Shown: in pieces, positions 28,437 through 45,800 of the stretch
How positions within the stretch are numbered: position 1 is the stretch's first letter
Layout: each line of letters opens with the position of its first letter
Source: Solanum dulcamara
Lineage: Eukaryota > Streptophyta > Magnoliopsida > Solanales > Solanaceae
NCBI RefSeq assembly: GCF_947179165.1
Contig: NC_077237.1
Location: forward strand, 85,474,341-85,538,340
Reading direction: 5' to 3'
Length of the DNA stretch: 64,000 bases
Program-made: the position numbers and the translations under genes
The notes under the pieces: model-generated
What the model saw: only the letters and a program-made list of their open reading frames with translations
The model's database searches: none
Told to the model about the DNA's origin: nothing

Positions 28437-29342
28437 TTTAAAGCTTGATTATTTATTATTTAATTCTAAAAAAATTAACACTTTTCTTATAAATAAAATT
28501 AGGATAGATAAAGGGTATGTTTGGTAAATAAATTATTATTTTATTTATTTATTTAGTATTTGATAAGTAAGTAAGAAAATGTTATCTAATAAATATGTAT
28601 ATATAATTTAGCCAAACGTTATAAAGGTAAGAATGATAGAGAGTGGGACTCGAATTAGCGGGGTAGGATGGTCAAGGAATAAGAATGGGGTGGATATAAT
28701 ATCATTCATAAAACTTGTTTTTGTTACTTTCATTAAAGAAATCATTTTCTTATTTCTAAAAAACTTGTTTAGAAAAATTATTTTTCAAAATTTTTGTCCA
28801 AACAAACATGTAAAGATTCCGTACCAAACATCCAAAGATGAAATGGAGAAGAGAATTACGAGACGGGAATGAAAACTTCATCAAAAAGGTGAAACCGACA
28901 AGGAGAAAGTTCAAATAATTAGCCAGTCAAGGTACTTTAATATTAAACAAAAATAAAAACCATTATCAACAATAGTGAAATCGTAAGTACTCGTTCATTT
29001 TTAACTAAAAATCTCGAATTCAAATTTTTATGGGTATAAACTTACCTTTGTTAGGAAGTATTTTATCCCAATATAAGATTTTTGAAGGCAAATTTAAATT
29101 AATTGGGCTAGAGACACCCTTAAAACCAGTGTAGAATTTGAGTACTAATTTGACTGGTAATTGCTAAACCCTGCGGCTGCCTTCGGCTTAACCATCAGAA
29201 AAAGAACCCCAAATCCGCTTATCTTTTCCAGATCTCTTCTATATACGCTGAATATTCCTTCGTTCAAATTTAGGGCTTTCATATTTTAATACTGAGTTGA
29301 AAATTTCTCACCTTTTTCTTTCGATTTTGTTTTTATGGTACA

Positions 29343-30110
29343 GCATTTCATCGGTTCAGTAATCTGTGAAGTTTAGCAGGCTAATCTGAATTCTGGGTAC
29401 CTAGACTGGTGCTCTGGGGTTTTTCCTTTTCGATTTTTGTTCATACAGTTGAAAAATTCTACTTTTTAATCTTTTCTGGTTCGGCATTTTGTTGGTTCTG
29501 TGATCTGTGAAGTTGAGCAGCTTTTATGCTAATCTGAATTCTGGGTAACTCAACTGGTCTTTTTTTGGTGTGTGGGTTTTTTTCCCTTTTCGATTTTTGT
29601 TCATAGAGTTGAAAAAATCTCATTTTTTCCTTTTCTCGTTCCGCATTTGATTGGTTCAGTGATCTGTGAAGTTCAGCTTCTATGCTAATTTGAATTCTGG
29701 GTAACTCGACTGGTCTTTTTCTGCTCTGGGTTTTTTCCCTTTTCGATTTTTCTTCATACAAAGTCGAAAAATCAAAAGATTCTCCCTTTTTTTACTTGAT
29801 TTTTTCTTTTCTGGTTCAGCATTTTATTGGTTCAATGATCTGTGTAGATTAGCTTTTTCTGGTAACTTGACCGGCCTTTTTCTGCTCTGGGGTTTTTTCA
29901 ATTTCGATTTTATTCATACTGACTTGAAAAATCCTCCCCTTTATCATTAGATTGTTCTGGTTTTGCATTTCATCTGTTCAACAAACAACAACGTCAACAT
30001 ACCCCGTGAAATTCCACTAAGTGGTCTGTCTTTCATTTGTTCAATTATCTGTAAAGTTAGCTTTTATACTAATCTGAACTTTGGTTACTCAGACTGGTAT
30101 TCTTTTTTGT
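29343..30110 (+). repeat. Five tandem units in the PAP leader intron
   Basis: The motif GCATTT...GGTTCAGTGATCTGTG plus CTAATCTGAATTCTGGGTAAC and CCTTTTCGATTTT recurs at 29343, 29484, 29643, 29819 and 29965, giving units of 141-176 bp. The last unit is interrupted by a 49-bp retroposon fragment. The array sits upstream of the acceptor CTCGTCAG (30127-30134), just before the ATG, so it is probably in a 5' leader intron. Confidence 0.82.
29982..30030 (-). mobile_element. Very short 5'-truncated (TTG)n retroposon
   Basis: 49 bp of the family's 3' end (AACAACAACGTCAACATACC on the plus strand) lie between duplications TTTCATCTGTTCAA (29968-29981) and TTTCATTTGTTCAA (30031-30044). Truncation away from the CAA end shows that (TTG)n is the 3' tail. 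Confidence 0.78.
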
Positions 30111-30138
30111 TTGGTTTTTTCCTTTTCTCGTCAGTGTG

Positions 30139-35440
<5,302 letters not shown>

Positions 35441-36794
35441 AGTGAAAATTCCAGCGTGATAGTTTAGATATCACCACGATAAGGAATTTGTTGGGAGTTG
35501 TAAAAGAAGGTTTTCTCGACCAGTCCAACATAACATTCTTCCGTAGCCAGGAGGCTCTTAGTACTTGTGAACAATTTTCTAGAGGTGCCCCAGCTTCGCA
35601 GGTTATGCAGGATGACAAAAAAGGTGGAGGATGATGATGAGCAGCTCGATGGACCAGGTATACAAACTTGAGGTGGGTGGTATATGAAGGAGTTGAAACG
35701 TGCTTGCATTCCAAAATTCAAAGCCTCTTGAGGAGTCTCTGTGAGTTTTCACTCACTTATAGTGGCCGATGACAGTGAGAGACTTGAAGCTATGAGTCGT
35801 TGCAGGATGATACAAGCTTCACAGACCAGATTTCAGTTGTGGGGAATGGATGTAGAAAAGATAATCGGATAGTGCATGTACTACACTTCAAATCCAACAA
35901 CAGGGGTTAATGTCAGCACAACATCCAAAGGCAGCAGCAACTCCATCAAATTAGCAAAATCAAGATTTTTTCCCCAGACACCAAAAAATCAACAACAGCA
36001 AGAGAGCGTAGAACTAAAAAGCAGCACCAGAATTTGCTAAGACTGAAGTGACCAATTAAAGCAGCATAGCTATTGAGGTGACAAGTTTCAAAATTTGAAT
36101 GAAAAGACTGAATTTGTAAAGGCCACATTAGCACTTTGTTTGGAAGGTTGTTTCATAATGTGTTTTATTGTATTGTATTGTTTTGATGAATATAATATTT
36201 GGCGAAATTGTCTAATTTTACGTTGTATAATTTTACATATCAATAATTTAAATAACAAAATTAGAAGAAGGGTAGGATATGAGATAAGCTATTATAAAAA
36301 ATTTGGTTCGATAATCAATATTCCCTTCTTCATCAGTTCTATTAGAGGTAAATATGCCTGTCTCATTTCTCTCCTTATATTTTTTACCATTCTTTGATTC
36401 AAAGCATCATTCCATCTCGATTGGAAAAAACAAATAACGTCTCAGACAAAATCTAATTTTGCTTCCGTTTACCCTTCTTTGTATCTGATTCAGCATAATC
36501 TTTTTCAAGATAGTTTTGATGTTTTCAGAAACAAGGGCCCGGATTATTATTTTTCCTTGTATCTGATCCACACGTCTTTTACTTGCAGATTCTTTTGATT
36601 CTTGAATTCGATTCTTTATTTTTTATTCCACAGTTTTATTTTATCTACATTATAAAGTAGAAGGGAAAAAAAGGTAACAATGCGATCACACCTAATCGAT
36701 TGTTATAAAAAATAAGAATTTTTGTCGTTACATAACGATAAATTTTGCAATATGATATAATAAAATTTAAATAACAATCCTCTTACAAGTATCT
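35441..36794. other. PAP 3' region and AT-rich intergenic DNA
   Basis: Downstream of the PAP stop, 35499-35630 contains a 43-codon coding-like frame (LGVVKEGFLDQSN start) that is not connected in frame. It may be decayed former coding sequence or plain UTR. From 36130 to about 36790 the DNA is AT-rich with MITE-like character (TTTGTTTGGAAGGTTG at the left, ATAACAATCC at the right) but no convincing inverted ends. No gene is seen. Confidence 0.45.
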
Positions 36795-37350
36795 GTTTAT
36801 CAAAGCTGTTAGAAGTACGTTGCTCAGATTTTTCAAAAACCAATAATGTTGTCGCATCTATGTAAGATACTTTAAATATGTTGTATCTATGCTACTACAT
36901 TTTTGGAGGACCGTGAAGAATAGGTTGAAGGGTGCATTTTTAGAGGATCCAACCAACAATATTTTTGAAGAAACAAATCAAATATTTATCGCAACGACAC
37001 TGCTTCCTAAACTAATCCTAACACTGCTTCTCATCATATCCCTCCATCAATGCTTATTTGTCCATTATATGTATATTCTAAGCTTCCGTTTGCTCATAGA
37101 TTTTAAAGTTTGTGATTTTTGAAACTTGAACTTATGTTTGCACAGCAACAGTGAATATATATAAAATGCAACAAGTTGTCATATTCAAAAACATAAGTTA
37201 ATATATATTTCAAAACACTAACAACTCAACTAAACAAAGCACCAAAATTACGAAAGTAAAAGAATAAAATTAGAGAACGCTAGGCTATTGTCAAGAGGCT
37301 CTTTTTATAAGGGTTACAAGTAAATATTGTTGAGCCTTGTGGACCTTGGA
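36795..37350 (-). repeat. F-box 3' flank, duplicated in inverted orientation at 53345-53890
   Basis: Read on the minus strand, the segments GTCCACAAGGCTCAACA, CCCTTATAAAAAGAGCCTCTT, AACTTGTTGCA and CATATTTAAAGTATCTTACA occur in the same order as on the plus strand at 53352-53885. Identity is only moderate overall, with well conserved islands. This side is directly downstream of the F-box pseudogene. Confidence 0.7.
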
Positions 37351-37356
37351 TATTTC

Positions 37357-38359
37357 TCAAAGTATTATGATCCATATTATACATAAATAATCCCCTGTTA
37401 TCCCAATAAAATACCAGTTCATGTACATAACCACTTCCCAATAACTATAGTGAAGAAAACGCATACTGCGATAAACACTTTCGTTGTTATATACAAGGTT
37501 AACCTTGCATTTTTTGGTCCATAACCGTGCTTCATAGTCCTCCAACATCCATATATCCAATCTATTCTCAAAGATAAACAATTGCTCACACAGAGAAAGA
37601 CTCATCCTTCACTAAAAGAGACATTGTGTGATGTATTTTCCATGAGCTACAACTTCCGGGATGAGGCATATTGGAAAGCTCTTCTTTGTCCATATTAAGC
37701 ACCATGATTCCTTTACCACAAGGAGGAATATCTGGTTTCTCTAAGTCTCTGGACACGAGCAAATGCAATGCTCCATTGACAATTGCAGGATCGACATCTG
37801 GCAAAAGATTGGGAGTGGGACAACGAATTTTCCTCCTCCATGTCTGTGTCCTGACAGAGTATATGGAATATTGACACTGAGATTTTGCATATCGTGCATA
37901 AAGAAGTTTGAATTGTCTTGTTGATGAACAATAATAAAAAGCACACAAGGAGCCAGGGTTGAATTTATGTTGTATGGCTACTTCCTCTTGTGTTATTGGA
38001 TTGAAAATGACATAAGTAGGTGGAGAATAAACAATCGTGAATAGAAGAACACCTTCACAAGAGTATCGAATAACAGGTTTGTTCTTCCTTGCCTCATTGA
38101 TCATAAGGTCGCGTTTGAGAAGTACTTTCGTGAACATCTTCTCCTCCTCCTTATTAAGGCTTTCATCAAATACAAAAAGTCTCTGCACATTATAATTACC
38201 CAAGCGATCGTCTATGACATGGTGTATGATTAGTAGAGGTCTAGCTCTTCTGAGATGTAAGGTGGAAAAATAGCGCGATGAGATCAGTGTCTTGGACATT
38301 CTAACAAGGCAATCTGCTGGAAGTCTACTAAGGATTTCTATGATGAGATAATCAGGCAA
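37357..38359 (-). pseudogene. F-box/FBA protein, frameshifted and without start codon
   Basis: Plant F-box proteins recruit substrates to SCF ubiquitin ligases. The frame 38359 to 37586 encodes an F-box (LPDYLIIEILSRLPADCLVR, about residues 2-22, then ISSRYFSTLHLRRARP). It continues with an F-box-associated beta-propeller-like domain (YSCEGVLLF, VIFNPITQEE, YSVRTQTWRR). The frame stops at 37586 just after SLLVKDES. The C-terminal continuation lies one frame over (37605-37357: LSLCEQLFIFENRLDIWMLE, then YEARLWTKKCKVNL), so a single-base frameshift separates them. No in-frame ATG precedes LPDYL; the nearest one is out of frame. The post-F-box segment is shortened (RMSKTLISS). The upstream end coincides with the start of the repeat element at 38378, so its promoter was probably lost there. 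Confidence 0.8.
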
Positions 38360-38377
38360 ACGTCTAATAGATAATAA

Positions 38378-39814
38378 TACTCCCGCTTCATTTTTAGTTT
38401 TATAATAAGGTCCAGCACAAACTTTAAGAAAAATTAATAAGGAGTGTTGTTAATTTTTTAATCTTTGCCTTTTAATTATAAAATAATTAATGTTAAGGGT
38501 AAAATTAAAAATAATAATTAATTATCTCTTAATTATTTAAATTAATAATTATTTTAAAATAAGTATTTATAGTACATGTGACAACTAAAAAATGAAGGAA
38601 GAAAATAATAACAACACTTGAAGCCACTGCCATCGTCCTTCAATGGTGAGGCTGAGAAAAGAGTAGAAGAAGACAAAAAAAAAAAAAAGATTTAAATAGT
38701 AAAATAAAAAAGTTATAAATTTATTTAACAGAAAATATTGTAAAAAATAAATATTAATCTTATTTTCTTGGTTTTCAGGCTCTTCAGGAGAGTGAGATAC
38801 ATTCTATGTCAGATATTGAAAAGGAATTTAATAATTTAACTTTAAACTAATTTAGGAATGTGTTAGGATTTTATAACTCGCATGCCATACGAAGGGAAGT
38901 AGGTGTGACCATATGGAAGTGCAAAAGACATAATTAATATGAGCAAAGGGCAAAATAATAAAATTAAATAATTTATTAATAATTTTTTAATTACCATATA
39001 AAATAAAAAATGCCCATCTAACATTAGTCCAAACTTTGAAGTTAATAAAAAAACGTGATTGTACCTGGGCACAAAATTCTATCTCAAATGAGCAGTTCTA
39101 CGAACCAACGTGTTATGTTAATAAGGAGTATTGTTTGACCAATATATCCCTTATTAATTTTTTAATTTTTATCTAAATATGTGTCTCTTAATTCTAAAAT
39201 GATTAATGTTAAAGTCAAAATTGAAAAAAAACAATTAATTATTTCTTAATTGTTTAAATTGATAATTATTTTAGAACAAATATTTATAGTATACATGACA
39301 ACTAAAAAGGAAACAAGAAATTAATAACAATAAATACATAAAAAAAATATATTAACCTAGTATTAGTATAAACATAAATGTTTAGAAGTTGAAACTTTGA
39401 CTACTCTATTTTAATTGAAATGTATTGTAAATGTAATTGATTAACAAAATGAGTTGTTTGTACTTTCTTTTGAATTTATATTTTTACATGTGCAATATGT
39501 TAGTATAATACAATTGAGGCCTTTTTTTTTAATTTTCGAAGTCATACTACTCTATTATACTAGTATATATTAGTCGAAGTTGAACAAATCATGGTTATCG
39601 ATTTACCATACCGTAGAATATCGAAATCAAAGTTCAAAATACCGAATGTATGATAATAATATAATAATTTTAAAAATCGAATATCAAAACCACCATACAT
39701 ATGAATAGCTAAAATCAGTAGATACCGAATTTGAAATATCTTACCACACTCGTACTAAAAGTGCAATCTTTGAAACTATTATGTATGTAAATTAATTGAT
39801 TATGAAGCGTTGTT
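38378..39814. mobile_element. Repeat element, left copy, leading into the 499-bp array
   Basis: From AATACTCCCGCTTC onward this aligns with 50690-51850. Shared landmarks: AAGGTCCAGCACAAAC, AATAAGGAGTGTTG, CATGTGACAACTAAAAAATG, TATGTCAGATATTGAAAAG, and an ELF3-like fragment. An internal direct repeat of about 190 bp (AATAAGGAGT(G/A)TTG... GACAACTAAAAA) occurs at 38432 and 39117. The last 300 bp (39520-39814) are a diverged monomer-like stretch (GTATATATTAGTCGAAGTTG). No protein-coding capacity was recognised. Class uncertain: no clear terminal inverted repeats. Confidence 0.65.
38865..38931 (-). pseudogene. Captured ELF3 last-exon fragment (left copy)
   Basis: 53 bp starting GCATGCCATACGAAGGGAAG match 62346-62398 in the intact ELF3 exon with about 8 mismatches; similarity continues weakly about 15 bp to the left. 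Read on the minus strand it gives SFALPYGHTYFPSYGM, against MPFAPPAAHNYFPSYGM in ELF3. Confidence 0.72.
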
Positions 39815-42800
39815 TTTACATTTAGTATAAACACTTCATCAACAACTAGTTATTAAGTATTAAAATTATTCCACTTAATGTATTAAACTCAAACCCAACT
39901 GCACAAAAAATATGTTGGTAATTTGAATTGTCGAAGTCATAATACTCTATTATACGAGTATATATTAGTCGAAGTTGAACAAACTATGGTTCATGATTTA
40001 CCATACCGTACAATATCAAAATCGAACTTAAAAATACCGAAATAAATTGGTATGATAATGATATACTAATTTTAAAAATTGAATACCAAAATTATCGTAC
40101 CAAAATTTAAATACCATATCGTACCATATTATGCCACCCCTACTACCTACAAACATGGAGAGAGAGACCAGAATAAGGTAGATCTCCACTACCTACAAGT
40201 CTATATCATTGTGGCGTACAGGCGGCAAGGATTGAAGCAGCAGTACTAACAGCAGAAATAGCAGAAAAGAAGATGTTTATAGAGTGAATGACCAATATTA
40301 TTATTTTCCTACGTTTACATTTAGTATAAACACTTCATCAACAACTAGTTATTAAGTATTAAAATTGTTCCACTTAATGTATTAAACTCAAACCCAACTG
40401 CACAGAAAATATGTTGGTAATTTGAATTGCCGAAGTCATAATACTCTATTATACGAGTATATATTAGTCGAAGTTGAAAAAACTATGGTTCATGATTTAC
40501 CATACCGTACAGTATCAAAATCGAACTTAAAAATACCGAAATAAATTGGTATGATAATGATATTCTAATTTTAAAAATTGAATACCAAAATTATCGTACT
40601 AAAATTTAAATACCATATCGTACCATATTATGCCACCCCTACTACCTACAAACGTGGAGAGAGAGACCAGAATAAGGTGGATCTCCACTACCTACAAGTC
40701 TATATCATTGTGGCGTACAGGCGGCAAGGATTGAAGCAGCAGTACTAACAACAGAAGTAGCAGAAAAGGAGATGTTTATAGAGTGAATGATCAATATTAT
40801 CATTTTCCTACGTTTACATTTAGTATAAACACTTCATCAATAACTAGTTATTAAGTATTAAAATTGTTCCACTTAATGTATTAAACTCAAACCCAACTGC
40901 ACAGAAAATATGTTGGTAATTTGAATTGCCGAAGTCATAATACTCTATTATACGAGTATATATTAGTCGAAGTTGAACAAACTATGGTTCATGATTTACC
41001 ATACCGTACAATATCAAAATCGAACTTAAAAATACCGAAATAAATTGGTATGATAATGATATACTAATTTTAAAAATTGAATACCAAAATTATCGTACTA
41101 AAATTTAAATACCATATCGTACCATATTATGCCACCCCTACTACCTACAAACGTGGAGAGAGAGACCAGAATAAGGTGGATCTCCACTACCTACAAGTCT
41201 ATATCATTGTGGCGTACAGGCGGCAAGGATTGAAGCAGCAGTACTAACAGCAGAAGTAGCAGAAAAGGAGATGTTTATAGAGTGAATGACCAATATTATT
41301 ATTTTCCTACGTTTACATTTAGTATAAACACTTCATCAATAACTAGTTATTAAGTATTAAAATTGTTCCACTTAATGTATTAAACTCAAACCCAACTGCA
41401 CAGAAAATATGTTGGTAATTTGAATTGCCGAAGTCATAATACTCTATTATACGAGTATATATTAGTCGAAGTTGAAAAAACTATGGTTCATCATTTACCA
41501 TACCGTACAATATCAAAATCGAACTTAAAAATACCGAAATAAATTGGTATGATAATGATATACTAATTTTAAAAATTGAATACCAAAATTATCGTACTAA
41601 AATTTAAATACCATATCGTACCATATTATGCCACCCCTACTACCTACAAACGTGGAGAGAGAGACCAGAATAAGGTGGATCTCCACTACCTACAAGTCTA
41701 TATCATTGTGGCGTACAGGCGGCAAGGATTGAAGCAGCAGTACTAACAACAGAAGTAGCAGAAAAGGAGATGTTTATAGAGTGAATGACCAATATTATTA
41801 TTTTTCTACGTTTACATTTAGTATAAACACTTCATCAACAACTAGTTATTAAGTATTAAAATTGTTCCACTTAATGTATTAAACTCAAACCCAACTGCAC
41901 AGAAAATATGTTGGTAATTTGAATTGCCGAAGTCATAATACTCTATTATACGAGTATATATTAGTCGAAGTTGAAAAAACTATGATTCATCATTTACCAT
42001 ACCGTACAATATCAAAATCGAACTTAAAAATACCGAAATAAATTGGTATGATAATGATATACTAATTTTAAAAATTGAATACCAAAATTATCGTACTAAA
42101 ATTTAAATACCATATCGTACCATATTATGCCACCCCTACTACCTACAAACGTGGAGAGAGAGACCAGAATAAGGTGGATCTCCACTACCTACAAGTCTAT
42201 ATCATTGTGGCGTACAGGCGGCAAGGATTGAAGCAGCAGTACTAACAGCAGAAGTAGCAGAAAAGGAGATGTTTATAGAGTGAATGACCAATATTATTAT
42301 TTTTCTACGTTTACATTTAGTATAAACACTTCATCAATAACTAGTTATTAAGTATTAAAATTGTTCCACTTAATGTATTAAACTCAAACCCAACTGCACA
42401 GAAAATATGTTGGTAATTTGAATTGCCGAAGTCATAATACTCTATTATACGAGTATATATTAGTCGAAGTTGAACAAACTATGATTCATCATTTACCATA
42501 CCGTACAATATCAAAATCGAACTTAAAAATACCGAAATAAATTGGTATGATAATGATATACTAATTTTAAAAATTGAATACCAAAATTATTGTACTAAAA
42601 TTTAAATACCATATCGTACCATATTATGCCACCCCTACTACCTACAAACGTGGAGAGAGAGACCAGAATAAGGTGGATCTCCACTACCTACAAGTCTATA
42701 TTATTGTGGCGTACAGGCGGCAAGGATTGAAGCAGCAGTACTAACAGCAGAAGTAGCAGAAAAGGAGATGTTTATAGAGTGAATGACCAATATTATCATT

Positions 42801-45800
42801 TTCCTACGTTTACATTTAGTATAAACACTTCATCAATAACTAGTTATTAAGTATTAAAATTGTTCCACTTAATGTATTAAACTCAAACCCAACTGCACAG
42901 AAAATATGTTGGTAATTTGAATTGCCGAAGTCATAATAATATATTATACGAGTATATATTAGTCGAAGTTGAAAAAACTATGGTTCATCATTTACCATAC
43001 CGTACAATATCAAAATCGAACTTAAAAATACCAAAATAAATTGGTATGATAATGATATACTAATTTTAAAAATTGAATACCAAAATTATCGTACTAAAAT
43101 TTAAATACCATATCGTACCATATTATGCCACCCCTACTACCTACAAACGTGGAGAGAGAGACCAGAATAAGGTGGATCTCCACTACCTACAAGTCTATAT
43201 CATTGTGGCGTACAGGCGGCAAGGATTGAAGCAGCAGTACTAACAGCAGAAGTAGCAGAAAAGGAGATGTTTATAGAGTGAATGACCAATATTATCATTT
43301 TCCTACGTTTACATTTAGTATAAACACTTCATCAATAACTAGTTATTAAGTATTAAAATTGTTCCACTTAATGTATTAAACTCAAACCCAACTGCACAGA
43401 AAATATGTTGGTAATTTGAATTGCCGAAGTCATAATACTCTATTATACAATTATATATTAGTCGAAGTTGAACAAACTATGGTTCATGATTTATCATACC
43501 GTACAATATCAAAATCGAACTTAAAAATACCAAAATAAATTGGTATGATAATGATATACTAATTTTAAAAATTGAATACCAAAATTATCGTACCAAAATT
43601 TAAATACCATATCGTACCATATTATGCCACCCCTACTACCTACAAACGTGGAGAGAGAGACCAGAATAAGGTGGATCTCCACTATCTACAAGTCTATATC
43701 ATTGTGGCGTACAGGCGGCAAGGATTGAAGCAGCAGTACTAACAGCAGAAGTAGCAGAAAAGAAGATGTTTATAGAGTGAATGACCAATATTATTATTTT
43801 CCTACGTTTACATTTAGTATAAACACTTCATCAATAACTAGTTATTAAGTATTAAAATTGTTCCACTTAATGTATTAAACTCAAACCCAACTGCACAGAA
43901 AATATGTTGGTAATTTGAATTGCCGAAGTCATAATACTCTATTATACGAGTATATATTAGTCGAAGTTAAACAAACTATGATTCATGATTTACCATACCG
44001 TACAATATCAAAATCGAACTTAAAAATACCGAAATAAATTGGTATGATAATGATATTCTAATTTTAAAAATTGAATACCAAAATTATCGTACCAAAATTT
44101 AAATACCATATCGTACCATATTATGCCACCCCTACTACCTACAAACGTGGAGAGAGAGACCAGAATAAGGTGGATCTCCACTACCTACAAGTCTATATCA
44201 TTGTGGCGTACAGGCATCAAGGATTGAAGCAGCAGTACTAACAGCAGAAGTAGCAGAAAAGGAGATGTTTATAGAGTGAATGACCAATATTATCATTTTC
44301 CTACGTTTACATTTAGTATAAACACTTCATCAATAACTAGTTATTAAGTATTAAAATTGTTCCACTTAATGTATTAAACTCAAACCCAACTGCACAGAAA
44401 ATATGTTGGTAATTTGAATTGCCGAAGTCATAATACTCTATTATACGAGTATATATTAGTCGAAGTTGAAAAAACTATGGTTCATGATTTACCATACCGT
44501 ACAGTATCAAAATCGAACTTAAAAATACCGAAATAAATTGGTATGATAATGATATTCTAATTTTAAAAATTGAATACCAAAATTATCGTACCAAAATTTA
44601 AATACCATATCGTACCATATTATGCCACCCCTACTACCTACAAACGTGGAGAGAGAGACCAGAATAAGGTGGATCTCCACTACCTACAAGTCTATATCAT
44701 TGTGGCGTACAGGCGGCAAGGATTGAAGCAGCAGTACTAACAGCAGAAGTAGCAGAAAAGGAGATGTTTATAGATTGAATGACCAATATTATTATTTTCC
44801 TACGTTTACATTTAGTATAAACACTTCATCAATAACTAGTTATTAAGTATTAAAATTGTTCCACTTAATTTATTAAACTCAAACCCAACTGCACAGAAAA
44901 TATGTTGGTAATTTGAATTGCCGAAGTCATAATACTCTATTATACAATTATATATTAGTCGAAGTTGAACAAACTATGGTTCATGATTTATCATACCGTA
45001 CAATATCAAAATCGAACTTAAAAATACCAAAATAAATTGGTATGATAATGATATACTAATTTTAAAAATTGAATACCAAAATTATCGTACCAAAATTTAA
45101 ATACCATATCGTACCATATTATGCCACCCCTACTACCTACAAACGTGGAGAGAGAGACCAGAATAAGGTGGATCTCCACTATCTACAAGTCTATATCATT
45201 GTGGCGTACAGGCGGCAAGGATTGAAGCAGCAGTACTAACAGCAGAAGTAGCAGAAAAGAAGATGTTTATAGAGTGAATGACCAATATTATTATTTTCCT
45301 ACGTTTACATTTAGTATAAACACTTCATCAATAACTAGTTATTAAGTATTAAAATTGTTCCACTTAATGTATTAAACTCAAACCCAACTGCACAGAAAAT
45401 ATGTTGGTAATTTGAATTGCCGAAGTCATAATACTCTATTATACGAGTATATATTAGTCGAAGTTAAACAAACTATGATTCATGATTTACCATACCGTAC
45501 AATATCAAAATCGAACTTAAAAATACCGAAATAAATTGGTATGATAATGATATTCTAATTTTAAAAATTGAATACCAAAATTATCGTACCAAAATTTAAA
45601 TACCATATCGTACCATATTATGCCACCCCTACTACCTACAAACGTGGAGAGAGAGACCAGAATAAGGTGGATCTCCACTACCTACAAGTCTATATCATTG
45701 TGGCGTACAGGCATCAAGGATTGAAGCAGCAGTACTAACAGCAGAAGTAGCAGAAAAGGAGATGTTTATAGAGTGAATGACCAATATTATCATTTTCCTA

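Larger units (their letters stand above)
25998..29150. other. Divergent PFK/PAP intergenic region, repeat-rich
   Basis: The PFK promoter lies at the left and the PAP leader begins near 29150-29290 at the right. No gene is seen. It holds a G-box (26209), a (TTG)n retroposon (26513), an array of near-palindromic repeats interrupted by a hAT MITE (27009-28060), an AT/GA microsatellite (28355-28434) and small MITE-like ends with GGGTATGTTTGGTAAA (28511) and AGCCAAACGTT (28610). Confidence 0.7.

Noticed and set aside
28324..28527. Open frame with IYIYIY and RERERE runs
   Set aside because: Translation of the AT/GA microsatellite.
38863..39072. 69-codon frame in the element as a functional gene
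   Set aside because: Only the ELF3-like part resembles a protein; the rest is AT-rich low-information sequence.
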